Below are positions 46,785 to 58,911 of a DNA stretch of 64,000 nt, one piece after another. The stretch's first letter is position 1. Each line of letters starts with the position of its first letter. This stretch comes from Batkoa obscura (Eukaryota > Entomophthoromycota > Entomophthoromycetes > Entomophthorales > Batkoaceae): NCBI GenBank assembly GCA_030770535.1, contig JASVEC010000053.1, forward strand, positions 62,001 through 126,000. The letters run 5' to 3'. Below the pieces are notes generated by a model. It had not been told where the DNA came from. It saw only the letters and a program-made list of their open reading frames with translations, and did no database searches. The position numbers and the translations under genes are program-made.

Positions 46785-47795
46785 TTATTGTTCGAAACTA
46801 GTTAGTAAATCTAAAGCAGCATTAAGCTCTAAACTGAAAAAAGGATTACTACGTGAAAGCTCAACTAGATTAGGTGATGAGCTTTTGAAGTACTCTGAAG
46901 TTGCTTTAGCTTGGTTTAGACAGGTAGTACCGAGCTGAGTAAGTATTGGAAAAGGGCATGGGGAAAGAGAATTAGATAATAATATTATTTGATAACATAA
47001 TATATAAAATTGTAAAGTTTCTAGAGAGTATGTGGCATAGTTATTACTTAAATCTGATAGTAATTTTTCCTCCAATGTACACTTTAAAGATTCAAAGCCT
47101 TCATAATGTGATGGTAAATATAAAAGCCCTAATGCAGTAACAGCATTTGATATATAATTGAAATACCTCCATCTTTGTGAAGAGGTGATAGGAAATAAAA
47201 TAAAGGTACTGTTTACATTTTTAAAGTATAAATTCTGTGCAATTGATGTTAATTCCTCTTCAGAAGTTTGATTAAAAGGTGTTCTTATACCAGGAGAATA
47301 AGTTGGACTACTTAAGTTGTATGGTAAAAGCTCCATATAATTGGTAATAAAGCAATTGGATTCAACAACATGATTTGTTGCAATGTTACTCTTCAGTTCG
47401 AAGTCATTTGGTAATTCATTTTCAACGTTTAAATCTACCAACATATCATAATTACCTTTAGATGGTGAGGGAGAAATTGTTATTATTGATTCAGAGCTTT
47501 CAGTTCCGGAACCATTATGATTAAATTTAGGAGGATCAAAATCAATATCACAATCTTGATCATCTTTAGTTGAAAATTTATTAACATAAGCTTGGTAGCT
47601 TTCGTCCTTTTGCCTTCTGACACGTGGTGGTTTGTAGACATATACACACTCCATACCCCTTTTTATACATTTCTTACAAGTTGGCATAGTCATATCACAC
47701 TTAAGCCTCCTACGCTGACATGGTTTACATTTAAAAGTACTAATAGTAGCTGTTGTTTTATCTGCGGTTGAATCGATATTATTTGGATTACACAT
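46785..47795 (-). CDS. Zn2Cys6 transcription factor
   Basis: Single-exon 336-residue protein. Cysteines 23, 26, 33, 40, 43 and 50 (FKCKPCQRRRLKCDMTMPTC then KKC, GMEC) form the CX2CX6CX6CX2CX6C binuclear zinc cluster, followed by a basic linker (KPPRVRRQK). After a Ser-rich stretch (SESIITISPSPS) comes a helical segment (about 195-335; WRYFNYISNAVTALGLLYLPS, YSLETLQFYILCYQIILLS) of the fungal-specific transcription-factor type that follows the cluster in Ume6/Upc2- and Suc1-like regulators. It should bind DNA in the nucleus. Length is short for the class, with the C-terminal region possibly trimmed. Target genes are unknown; nothing adjacent suggests a pathway. Confidence 0.85.
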   Translation of the reverse strand: MCNPNNIDSTADKTTATISTFKCKPCQRRRLKCDMTMPTCKKCIKRGMECVYVYKPPRVRRQKDESYQAYVNKFSTKDDQDCDIDFDPPKFNHNGSGTESSESIITISPSPSKGNYDMLVDLNVENELPNDFELKSNIATNHVVESNCFITNYMELLPYNLSSPTYSPGIRTPFNQTSEEELTSIAQNLYFKNVNSTFILFPITSSQRWRYFNYISNAVTALGLLYLPSHYEGFESLKCTLEEKLLSDLSNNYATYSLETLQFYILCYQIILLSNSLSPCPFPILTQLGTTCLNQAKATSEYFKSSSPNLVELSRSNPFFSLELNAALDLLTSFEQ

Positions 47796-49562
47796 TATTG
47801 TTAATTTTGGATTTTATAATTTTATAATTTTCTTCCAAAAACGCTGTTTAAATAGGTTTTGTCTTGAGTTTATTAATGATAGATTAATTATTTTAACTTG
47901 ATAAATTGGGAATATATTAATTTGTTCAGATCAAAACTTGTCTAAAAAAAAAAATATGAGTCGGATGAGCCTGACATACACATATTATTACTATAAGCTC
48001 ACATATATTAATATTTAAAAGCAAAGCATTAGCCAATGCTACTACAAATTGGAACTGGAATTTGCTGTCACTTGGCTTAAAATTACTACATTTGGAATCA
48101 TCCATTATAAAATAAATTTTGAGCCATGATTTAGGTTGGAAGAGAATTGACAAATAAGTTAATATCAAAGTTGAATTTAAAATTTAATAAATTAAATGAT
48201 AAAATAATAGGTTTACAAATCTAGACATAATATTAAATTTAAAACTGCCTTAATTCAATTTTTAATATTTGTAATTTAAAGTATCATTACACCAACCCCT
48301 CAAGCTAAAACCGTTGCCTCTATGTTTTTATGTACATTCACACTTAGTATTAGATTTGTATTTATATTTACACTTACACTGTACTGTTGTATGATCTTAT
48401 ATTAAATTTTTTCGTTTGTTCTTATAGTGAACTAATAGCTACCAGACTGTTGGAAAGCATTTATTTTTGGTCAGGGAGAGCTGATTCCGACGTTTCCAGA
48501 ATAGACTTGCTCTAAAATTAACTGGATTTGTTAATGAATGAGCTAATAGATATATTACTAAACCAAGAGAATAAGAATCAATAGTCCTAATACATTAGAG
48601 TATTTAAAACTTGTATAATAAAATCATACTTTTATTACTAGTTTAACTTTTTTAAAACAATAAAAGTATGATCAACAGTAACCATCTTTATTCATTAAAA
48701 AGGTGTAGTATCCCAAAATAATAACCGATATAATAATGTTGCTTTATAATTAATCATAAAACTCAAAAAAAAGATTCTATTTATAAATTTAATCCATATA
48801 ATTAAACTATTTTCTACTGCAAATTTAATAATATACAAATAAAAATAATTTACGGAACTTATTTTTAAATATGTTTTCAAATAAAATCTAGTTTCAAGTT
48901 ATTCACGGATCTTTACTTTATAGTTTATTGCGAATCAGTTGTATTAATTCAATATAATTAATACATTCATACACGAACAGATCATTGAATTAATAGTAAT
49001 TATGGATAATCTATATAACATTATTCCTTACTTCGTTTCTATAATACCAAGAAATGGTGCGTCTTACAGTTAACTCTTAGATAAAATATAGCTCTATGAT
49101 TAACTAAAGCTAAGAGTTATACAAGAATAAATAGTATTGATATATATTAAGAGTATCAAAAATATACTAACACATGTTTGCTTATACCTTTTTGACTTTA
49201 AACTCTATTCGTAATACTATTAATTTTTGTAAATGATGTTCTTTAATTTCATATTTGTAATTTTAAAAGTGAATGGAATCTAGTACATCAAAAGATTTGA
49301 TTTAGAAATTTCTTTTTTCAGTATACTACATTGAATTATTAGTTATTCTTTTGAATTGTCGAGTGATAGAATACCAAGTAAAACCCGTTTATAAATTATA
49401 ACTAAACTTTATTTTTTATCACAAAAACGTAGTGACATAGCCTTTTTTAAGCCACTTTCACTTAAGATCATATTGCTTTAACATGTTATATATATAATTC
49501 TATTAATAATAAACAATATAATACAATAGATAATGTCTTGAATAAAGCAACTCATTTTTATA

Positions 49563-49669
49563 TATCAATTTAATGTTAATATATTTAAATTTTATTTATA
49601 TTAACTTGATACTAATATATTTAAATCTTGTTTATATCAACTTAATATCAATATATCTAAATTGTTATA
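49563..49669. repeat. three-unit tandem repeat, unit 36 bp
   Basis: Units start near 49563, 49599 and 49635, each of the form AT(C/T)AACTTAATATTAATATAT then TTAAAT..TGTTTAT with several differences. Confidence 0.75.
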
Positions 49670-50850
49670 AATTGGACTATATTCATTCGAATATTGTAAT
49701 AATTGATTTTTTAACTAACCTTTTTTTGTAATTTCATTATGAATAAAATATAGATATTAGCGAATAAATATTTCAATTATTAATTTGAACATAACCTTAA
49801 GCTATAGCATTTTAAAAATTTTAATGTAAAATGTAAAATAAATATACTGCCTTTAAAAAGATATCTTTGCAAATAAGTTGATATTAAAGCTTAAAAATCA
49901 ATAATCATTGATATATAATAAGAAGCTATACTATTAATTAATAGTAATATAGTGACAAACTAAAGCTCTGATTTTATAAAACAATATAAGTAGTTAGCGT
50001 TAAATTCAATATTAACAACCTGTTGACAAAATCAATTATACATAATGTGCTGCGAAATACCTTTTAATAAACTTTTTGAGATAAAATTAAATCTAATCAA
50101 ATACAAATCTATTCAAAATTAATTCCTATCTAAATATAGTAAATCAAATTAATAAAATAAATAAAATAAGCTATAGCATTAATAGCAATATATTATTGTC
50201 TTTAGATTGTTCTTTAGAAATAATATCTTAAAGCACTTTGTTTTTATAAAATAGACATTCGATCAAATACAATATCGAGAAAATACCTATTTCTTATATT
50301 GTTAGTATCATATTTTTTTTACTATATGAAATATTACTATATTAATTATATGATCAATTGATAGATCACTTAGATATAGTTCTTACTATTCAATGCTATA
50401 TGAAAATTATTAAATTTTACTATTTAAATTATCACTACATAATTTATGTACTAAATTTAGATAGTTTTAGTCGTAAAATTAGTACTAGTGATTTTTTTAA
50501 AAATAACTCATAAATTTAAAAATATAAATTATCTATCTTCTTTAAAGTTTAAAAATAAAATTAACAATTTATAAATATTTCAAATAAGACACATTTCCAT
50601 ATAATGTCAAACTTATTAACCTATTACTAAAATTTGGTAAAGGATATAGATTAGAAAGATATCATATTCTTTTATTAGTATGCTTAATTTAAGTTATTTA
50701 AAGCTTTTAATAACTTAAAAATAAATGAATAAAAAGACTCTAGCATCTTTTGATCTATTTTTCCTCAATAAATTATTTATTTTTAATCTTTTTAATTTAT
50801 TATTGAAATGAGTTTTTCATCTACTTTATTAAATTTATAAAATATGTATT

Positions 50851-50958
50851 AATAGGGGATGTATTTTTATGTTTAAGAGTTTTAGTAACAAATTTTCCGT
50901 TTAAATAGCGCTTAAAAGACAGAAAAAGTAATGAAGCCAAAAAAAATAGCCCCAATAT
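50851..50958 (+). repeat. MITE copy 11
   Basis: Full-length; left end AATAGGGGATGTATTTTTAT, right end AAATAGCCCCAATAT. Confidence 0.83.
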
Positions 50959-52106
50959 ATAAAAATATGGCAAATAATTTATACAGTAGATAGCATATAT
51001 AATAGATAGTTATTACATAAATTGTACTTTGATAGAAATACAAATCGCAAATATTCTAAACTTATAAGTTGATATGTATTAAAGATACAAATCAAATAAC
51101 TCAAGTAATAATCTTTTCAAATCTCTAATTTTTTTAATACTTTAAGCTAAGAACTTGGTCAAAGGAAATTCTTATAAACATCAACAGTATTTTTGTTAGT
51201 ATGAACAGCTCAATCTATGCCAAATCTATTGTAGTTCGAGTTTTAATAATTTGATTTAAAGTTAAAAATTAAATAACACTTTTTTGGCTAAAATTAAATC
51301 TCGAATTAAATTGTAATAAATTTAGTCCAAATGTTAACTAGCTATATTTTGTTTTTTAATTTTTATTAATTTGTATTTAAAAAAAGTGGTAAAAAATAAT
51401 ATACCTCCTATTATTATAAATATTACTATAATTTTATAAAAACTTCTTTCAATTAATATATCCAGTATTCCTTAATCAATTAAAGCTTAACTAACAGTTA
51501 ATGGTCCTTTTTATAAAGATGAAATATAAACAACCTATTTATATGTATTTTAAAAAAGCTTTGAAAACTTCCAAAAATCAATAAATCCTATATTGATAAA
51601 CATCATATTAGTATATATATAACTTATATGAAATAAAATAAAATAAAGTAAAATAAAATAATCAAATTAAGAATAATTAAATTTTAAGAAAACTATTATA
51701 TCAAAAAATAATTTTAAACTTTGGATTAAAGTGTTATATATATAAAATAATAACAGTTATAATTTTATATTACAGTTACTAAATGTAGATGCCAAAATAC
51801 ATAAATGAAATTTTTTAAAGCAAATTTAAGTAAAAAAATTCAGATTAATTATCCATAAATTCAAAAAAACGTTTAATTTTAAGAGCAAAATTACTTCAAT
51901 TTACTCATAATTTGAATAATTATTTTAATATAGTTAACAAATCAACAAATTATAATTTAATAAATAGCTTTCTTAATTTTGATAACTTATATATATTATA
52001 CTGTAATTCTAAACAAATCAATCTTAAATTATTAATATTATAATATCCCAGAAAACAATATCAAATACTATTTTTTTGCCTAATATTAGTTATATTTTGA
52101 TTAAAT

Positions 52107-52219
52107 ATATGGGGATGTATTTTTTTGTTTAAGAACTTTGCTAACTTTTGCACTCAAATAACGCTTAAAAAATGAAAAATTTGTTAATAAAATTATTAAA
52201 CACAAATACATCCTCATAT
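52107..52219. repeat. MITE copy 12, chimera with two left ends
   Basis: Starts ATATGGGGATGTATTTTTTTG (left end, forward) but finishes AAATACATCCTCATAT (the same left end, reversed). The middle joins GCTTAAAAAATG to AAAAATTTGTTAATAAAATT, so two left halves are fused head to head and the normal right end is missing. Confidence 0.85.
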
Positions 52220-52261
52220 ATATTATTTTACCTAGTTTATATATATCAATGTTTTATAAGC

Positions 52262-52367
52262 ATATGGGGATGTTTTTTTAGCTTCAGCATTTTTTCCATC
52301 TTTTAAGCGCTATTTGAGTGGAAAAATTGTTAGTAAAACTCTTGAATACAAAAATACATTCCCATAT
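52262..52367 (-). repeat. MITE copy 13
   Basis: Full-length, reversed; ends ATATGGGGATGTTTTTTT and AAATACATTCCCATAT. Abuts copy 14 and shares its terminal ATAT. Confidence 0.85.
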
Positions 52368-52470
52368 GAAGATGTTTTTTTTGATTTTATCACTTCTTCC
52401 ATCTTTTGAGTGCTATTTGAGTGGAAAAGTTATCAGCAAAATTCTTAAACAAAAAAATGCATCCCCATGT
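52364..52470 (-). repeat. MITE copy 14, in tandem with copy 13
   Basis: Full-length, reversed; ends ATATGAAGATGTTTTTTT and AATGCATCCCCATGT. Same orientation as copy 13 with no spacer. Confidence 0.85.
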
Positions 52471-52482
52471 ATTAATACAAGA

Positions 52483-52588
52483 ATATGGGGATGTATTTTT
52501 TTGTTTAAGGATTTTACTAACAGTTTTCCCACTCAAATAGTGCTTAAAAAAGGGAAAAATAATGAAACCAAAAAAAACAGCCCCATAT
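52483..52588 (+). repeat. MITE copy 15
   Basis: Full-length, near the family consensus: ATATGGGGATGTATTTTTTT to AACAGCCCCATAT, with clear TA on both flanks. Confidence 0.87.
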
Positions 52589-52929
52589 AGTTAAAATAAT
52601 TAAAATAATTAACAAAAGTTTGATTTAAAAAAACAAATTAAAGTTTAGTTTTATTAAATTTTAATCAAATTGAATATATTTCTAAATTTACAAAAAAACA
52701 AAATTAGATTTAAAAAAGTTCAATGTTAATAAAAACATAACATTATAGAAAGATGAAAAAAAATTTAATTTGAGTGAAAGAAAAGAAATTTTGATTTAAT
52801 AGTTTTGAAAATAAATCAATAACAAAAAGGGGAGATAATACTTATTTATTAGTGATTGGTAGATGTAATAAGGCTATTAGTGAACTTCAACTTTCAAAAG
52901 CTATTGAAAATAAAAGGTGAGTAGAAGTG

Positions 52930-52958
52930 TAGATGTATTTTTTTGTTTAATTCTTTTT
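52930..52958 (+). repeat. MITE left-end fragment
   Basis: TAGATGTATTTTTTTGTTTAA matches the left 20 bp of the family; the rest is absent. Confidence 0.5.
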
Positions 52959-53194
52959 TTATGTAACAAGCTGCATTTTTGAACTTTACATTATATATTT
53001 ATGTTTTTATAACTTACTACTTTAAACTTTATCTATATAATTTTATATTTTAATGTTATTATTATTAATATAGTAATAACAATTTAATAAAATACAATTA
53101 ATAATAGACAGATAAAATATATAAATTTATTAAAATAAGGTGAGAATAGAAATAAAAACATAACTATAAAACAAGATCATATAGATTCCGAAAA

Positions 53195-53979
53195 TTAGAT
53201 ACCATTTTTAAATTTTAAAGGTACTTCTTTATCCCCTAAACTCTTTTCTGCTACTTTTTTTTTTTTTCTCTGAGTAGCCCCGTTTATTATTAAAAAATCA
53301 TTATTATTACCTCCTTTCTTATAATTACACTTTTCCTGTGTACTTTCACAGTTCTCACATTTTGGTTTCTTTCCATTGCATGATAAATTTTTTTTAAAAC
53401 ATAGTTCACAAGGTTGCATATCTTCAGACATAGTATTATTAAACATAGTGGATTGCCAAACAATAGGATTATCATAAATATAATTATCTTCTTCTTCCAT
53501 CATCTTTTCTACTTTACTTTTACTATAAAAGCTTGATTGTGTATCCACTAATAATGGATTATAACTTAATCAAAAGGAAATATTAAAACTTATTATTAAT
53601 TACCTTGATTGATCTCATCCGTCATAAAACTAGGTTTAGGATAAGGATAAAGCGGTGGAGGACCAAGGGAATGAATTAAATAAGTTGGATGATTATGATG
53701 TTGAACATTATCTATTGGATCTGGTGAATAAGATCTAAAAGAGTATAGAGGTCTTTGTGAACTTATATTGAAATTATAGCGTCTTTTATAAACACTGGAA
53801 ATATTTTGTGGAATGGATAAATGATTACTGATTTCTTCAGGTTCCGATTCAGTATAACTACAACTTACAAATAAGCGACTACATCGACTACATTCCGGTA
53901 ATTTTTGATCACAGCGTATGTTTTGAACTTGACATTGTAAACAATCTTTAACTTCAGCTTCAACAGTAGAGTTGGACAT
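53195..53979 (-). CDS. protein with two Zn2Cys6 binuclear clusters (2 exons)
   Basis: Exon 1 is 53604-53979 and exon 2 53195-53547, joined in phase across a 56-bp intron for 242 residues. An in-frame ATG at 54021 would add 14 residues but lies in UTR-like DNA; I chose MSNSTVEAEV. Cluster 1 uses Cys 13, 16, 23, 30, 33 and 40 (CLQCQVQNIRC, CSRC); cluster 2, coded by the other exon, uses Cys 172, 175, 182, 189, 192 and 199 (CELCFKKNLSC, CENC). Both keep exact CX2CX6CX6CX2CX6C spacing. Between them is a Tyr/Pro/His-rich linker; after cluster 2 a basic KKGG and RKKKK stretch. Zn2Cys6 regulators nearly always carry one cluster. Cluster 1 has few basic residues in its first loop, cluster 2 has FKK, so DNA binding may differ. 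There is no middle homology domain. Likely nuclear; targets unknown. Confidence 0.75.
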
Positions 53980-54770
53980 TATAAATTGAATTTCCAATTT
54001 ATAAAAGATAAAAAAATCCAATTAGTGAGAAAATTGATAAGGCAAATTGATAGTCAAATCATAAAATTTATTTGATTGGTAAATTAGGTTTGATGGATGA
54101 TTTAGTTATTCTTTATAAATACTGATAAAACTTTATTACCATTTTTAATTTTTAATGTCTATATTTGGTTTATATCTTGATTATGAAATAAATTTAAACT
54201 TGAGTAGAATACTATTCGTAATTTAAGTTTATAATAATAAAGATAGAGATAAAGAAGATATAATATATATAAGATAAGTTATAGTAAAAGCAAAATGAAA
54301 GAAATTAATAGACAGTAGTCGAATCTAATAATATTTGAAAACCTCAATGAATATAGTAATAAAAGTAGTTCTTAATATTAGTAATTTGTTATTAAATAAG
54401 CTATAAAACTTGATTTAATCTTATATTTTTAAACTTAAAATTAACTAAAATATACAAAACTATTATTTTACTTTAAAAAACTTGAATAAAAAAAACTACC
54501 GTAAAGATATAGATTACTATTTTTATCCATTTTGTCTGTAACATTTAAGTATTCTTGATACATTATTACCTTAAAAATGGATAATGTTGTTATAAAAATA
54601 ATAATTATCTTAATCAATTTACAATAATATTAAATTATTTATAAAATTAAGTTATTACGCTACGTTGATAAAATTAAAGAAATTCGTTATTTTTATAATT
54701 TAAAAAATAAAATAATAATATATAATATACTAAGTATTACATTATTATTATTATATTATTATTTTATCAT

Positions 54771-54821
54771 TAAAAATAAAAATAAAAATAAAAATAAAAA
54801 TAAAAATAAAAATAAAATAAC
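54771..54821. repeat. (AAAAAT)n microsatellite
   Basis: About seven uninterrupted units of AAAAAT/TAAAAA. Confidence 0.9.
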
Positions 54822-55560
54822 AAAGATGACAAAAAATTCAATCAATCGTATAAAAAAATAAAAACAAAAATAATGATAAACAAGGTTCTATGATGTATGA
54901 TTTTAAAATAAATATCAGCTTAAGTATTATTATTATTTAAAGAGTTCCAATTAATAAATATGATACTCCCTTAATCTCTCAATAGGTATTAAAGTTACTA
55001 TTAAAAACTTGTTTTTTAATAGTCAAAAGCAGTAAAATATTCTAATTTATTTCTATTTAGATTCTATTTAATCGAGAAGCTGAATGTGACTTTTTTTTGA
55101 AACAATAAAAATTAAATTATTAAAAACTCATGTTTAAAGAAATTGCTAGAAATTAAAAATACTTTAAACTGAGTATTATTTTATCCTTTAAATCAACCTA
55201 ATAAATCTACTTAACATATATCAACACATACATTAGTATTAAACGATGTCATTTAATTTAAAAATAGAGAATTATAATTAGTTTAGAACATCGTCATCAA
55301 CGTCAGTGTAGTATCCTAAGTATTCTACTAAAAACTCAAATCAGGGTAATTTTCTATCAAAGATATTATCCTTTAATAAAATGATAGTTTTAATAGTGCT
55401 GGATTTGATATTGATTGTTGCTACTTGAGTAGAGGTATTGAAAGGGTATACTTATTACTATGTTATAGTCATCTAGTTAATAATAATTTTTTTATTTAAT
55501 AAAATAGTGCTTAAATATGACTCCACTCTTAGATGAAACGTTAGTATAATTGTTTTCATT

Positions 55561-55667
55561 ATATGGGGCTGTTTTTTTTTGACTTCATCATTTTTTCCAT
55601 CTTTGAGCACTATTTGAATGGAAAAATTGTTAGCGAAATTCTTAAACATAAAAATACATCCCCATAT
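55561..55667 (-). repeat. MITE copy 16
   Basis: Full-length, reversed; ends ATATGGGGCTGTTTTTTTTT and AAATACATCCCCATAT, near consensus. Confidence 0.87.
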
Positions 55668-55986
55668 CATAAAAAAGGTTTCTCATCATAATTTTTTTAA
55701 TTGCAGTTAACGTTGTTGATTTTATTAATATTATTATCAAAAGAATTATTAAATGATTTTTATAAAATTCTTTAGTGTTTTAAAATAAGGCTGGATTTAG
55801 CTATTCACTTTTATTTTAATTTGTTGTCATATTTTTTTTAAATGAATTCATCGTTTTGTATTTTTGCACATGATCTATATTACCATATAAATCAATTTTT
55901 TAACAAATTAAAAAAAATAATTATACGATTTTGTCTAAATTATATAAATACTATTCTCTTTAATAAAATCTAACCAGAAGATCCAA

Positions 55987-56060
55987 GTTTCCGTGGTGTA
56001 GTTGGTTATCACATCTGTCTAACACACAGAAGGTCTCCAGTTCGAATCTGGACGGAAACA
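55987..56060 (+). tRNA. tRNA-Val (anticodon AAC)
   Basis: 74 bases without an intron. The acceptor stem GTTTCCG/CGGAAAC pairs perfectly over 7 bp with discriminator A. The D arm is GTGTAGTTGGTTATCAC; the anticodon arm TCTGT-CTAACAC-ACAGA places AAC at 34-36 (reads GTT and, with inosine, other valine codons); the T arm is TCCAG-TTCGAAT-CTGGA. A run of nine T from 56068 is a good Pol III terminator. MITE copy 17 lies 87 bp downstream and copy 16 320 bp upstream. Confidence 0.96.
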
Positions 56061-56065
56061 TCAGG

Positions 56066-56076
56066 TATTTTTTTTT
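56066..56076 (+). terminator. Pol III terminator of tRNA-Val
   Basis: Run of T residues shortly after the tRNA 3' end, the usual Pol III stop. Confidence 0.75.
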
Positions 56077-56146
56077 TGATTTTCTGCCGTTTTATTTGCT
56101 ACTATTAATAAATTACTAGGACTATTTGCTTCATCAATACTATTAT

Positions 56147-56252
56147 AGATATGGGATGTATTTTTGTGTTTAAAAATCTTACTAGCAAATCTTTCCACTT
56201 AAATAGCGCTTAAAAGATGGAAAAAATGATGAGACCAAAAAACACTCCATAT
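56147..56252 (+). repeat. MITE copy 17
   Basis: Near full-length; left end ATAGATATGGGATGTATTTTT, right end AAACACTCCATAT. Just past the tRNA-Val terminator. Confidence 0.8.
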
Positions 56253-58911
56253 CATTTTTTATTGCTCTAACGATAAAACACTAATATAATACTAATTGAA
56301 TTTTTTCAGTTAATATAACGATTGAATAAGTGCATAAACTATTTAAATAATACTGATATCATCTTAATCTATTCTACCTCATATCCAAAGTGTAGTGTCT
56401 TTATGTATTTTAAAAGAACCATTATTTAATGTTATTAATTCTACACTTCAAGTTAGAAAATTAACTATCCATACTCATCATTTGAAGTTGAAGAATGAGT
56501 CGAGTAGTATTAAACATCCTTCAGTAATTTAAAGTAATTAATTTAAAAATTCAACCAGAAAATTGAGATATCATATTGCTATTATTATTTATAATATTTG
56601 TATGAACACTTCGTTGTATGTAGTTGACCAATAGCTTTATTTATAATTGAGCTAAAATATATAAGCTTTAAAAAAAGATTTAAACTCAAAAGAATGTTTT
56701 ATTTGAATATTATTAAATAAATGTCGGTCAATTAATCAAGGCTTGGTTATGGTTTCAATTATGATCAAATGGTCAGTAGTTTCGAAATTTATCTTTTTAA
56801 TCAATTAAATAAATAATACAAAAGATAGTTGTACTAAGTAAATCTCTTGAATCTTAGACTAAACAAGCATATTAGTATCCAAGATAGAGTGTAATAAATT
56901 AAAGTTAGACTTAAGGTACTAGAAATATAGTAAGGAGATTGAAAAAATCAATTTATAACATTACAACTGGAACCAAGTCTCTATTTTTCAAATAGTTTAG
57001 AAATACTTACACTTAAAAACTAATTTTGGTGTAAAGATAATAATGAAACAAATGTATTATTACAAGTGTTCCTTTTCCTTGTTTTTGCAGGTCAAATATG
57101 CTAGAACAGTCTCCTCAATTTTTAAAAAAATTAGTTTTTCAATTCTGAGTTGTCTTATTTCTGGAGGCAAATAAACACAGAAAGTAAGAGCAGATAAACA
57201 AAAAAAATAGGATGGGTAAGGAAAAGAATAAAATCATTTACCCTATTATAGGAAAGTATGCGAGTTCGGGAGAGCTGGGTTCTGGTCTAAGGATATTGTA
57301 CTCGGTAGAAAAGTTTGTATTGATTTTTTGTACTAATTTTTACACTACTTTTATACAGTTTAAAGGTGAACTAATCTTACTTAAATTCTAGGCCAAGTTT
57401 TTAGCTTAAAAAGTAGCCACAAACTTACAAAAATGGCCTAATTTTAAAATTTTTATAATTAATTCTGTGAATGTTAGTTGAACGCTGTACAATTTTTAAT
57501 TTTTGTGGTCCCTCTTTGAGTTTTTTCTAAGTCAGTTTTACATCTAAGCCAGAGAAATAGAAACTATGCTTTAAAAGAAGAAAAAGAGGAGGTCGCTTGT
57601 ATTTTTTTAAAGAAGAGGTGGGTTATTCTTTTTTTTAATTGATACAAAATATATTCTTTTTGTTTAAAAAAATTTTAATCTTGAAACTTTCTACGGAAGA
57701 GGGTTTTGTTTTGTTACAAACTTTTTTTAAATTTAGTAAAAATTCATAATTAACTGCTCTTTTGTCTTAATATTAAACAAGAGTATTTTGGAATTTTATG
57801 TTGACTAAAAAATGATCAATAAAAAATTAATGAAAAATGAACTTTCCATCTTATTCAATAAAAAGTTACATAATGTGCCACAGGACTTGCATTTGAATAC
57901 TAAAAAACTTACACAAATAAACAGTTCTGTTTTCATTAATATATTTAACAAGATTACCACCAATGGAATATGGCGATTTTTGTAGTTTTATCTTATCTGT
58001 GTATGAGTAAGCTAGTTTGACTACTTATTATTCGAAGTGGAACTTAAAAGTGAATAGTATTTTTCGCTAATTGATGATGTCAAACTGAAATTTTAATAGG
58101 TGGGTCTAAAAAACTTGTTAATAGTCAGAGGTTAAGCATGAAAAAATTGAGCTATTTTAAAAAAGAAAATTTCAATTAAAATTAAGCTAAATTTCTATTG
58201 AAAAGAAAATGAAAATATAAGTTAATGTAAATAGACGAAGACATGTAAATAAAATATTAATATAAAAATAGATATTAAGACATAGAGGACAAAAACATAA
58301 ATAAAGTATTATTCCAAACCTTTTTGAAACAGTCTGACATAAATTTAATACAAAAAAATTAAACTTAATCTTTGTGCATAAAAAGCTAAAGAGATCACCA
58401 AGGCATAATTATTATTCAACAAATAATTAAGCTAATGTAGCCCAGCCTTTAACTTAACCACGACATTTGCAGGCCAATTAATTTTTTGAAAATTAAAGAC
58501 ATTAAATGATAATAGTATAAATAAAAAGAAAAAGTCAGTTAATTACTGAAATTTTACAACTTAGTTAAAACAGTGATCAGATCATTCCTTAGCTTTTCAA
58601 TTTTAAAAGAAAGCCCCACGTACCCTGAGCTGCTGACACTATTTATAAATTTTATTTTAACCCCTATTTAAAATTGTTGAGCAAGTAAATCTAAAAATAG
58701 GCTTATTAAAGCACTCTAATTATCAGAAATACAAATTTATCCACCAATCAACCTGAATATTATTTAAAAATAGAGTAATTAATTTCGTATATCCATATAT
58801 AGACAACAATAGAAAAAAAAAATAATATAGCGCTTGCATTATAGTTAAAAAAAAGTATTTAAACAAGGGTTTTATATTTAGTTCAACAATTCAATTTTTT
58901 TGATTCTTAAA

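Larger units (their letters stand above)
47796..53194. other. 5.4-kb gene-poor region with a MITE cluster
   Basis: Very AT-rich. It contains MITE copies 11-15, a MITE fragment near 52930, a three-unit tandem repeat (49563-49669) and a less AT-rich spot near 48440-48530. No protein-coding frame of note; open frames near 52.3-52.6 kb are only MITE sequence. Confidence 0.55.
53980..58911. other. 4.9-kb gene-poor region with a tRNA gene and two MITEs
   Basis: Holds an (AAAAAT)n tract, MITE copies 16 and 17, and tRNA-Val. A less AT-rich stretch (57050-57600) has no recognisable frame or RNA. The right end is the chitin synthase promoter region. Confidence 0.5.

Noticed and set aside
52318-52590. 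90-codon plus-strand open frame in the MITE cluster
   Set aside because: It runs through MITE copies 13-15; similar frames appear at 55473-55670 and 62122-62346 because the MITE itself is open in one frame. Not a gene.
57050-57600. Candidate non-coding RNA gene
   Set aside because: Slightly less AT-rich, but no stem-loop, box motif or promoter that I could support.
58900-58911. Chitin synthase start at a TTG four codons upstream
   Set aside because: The first ATG (58912) directly precedes a good leader sequence; a non-ATG start is not needed.
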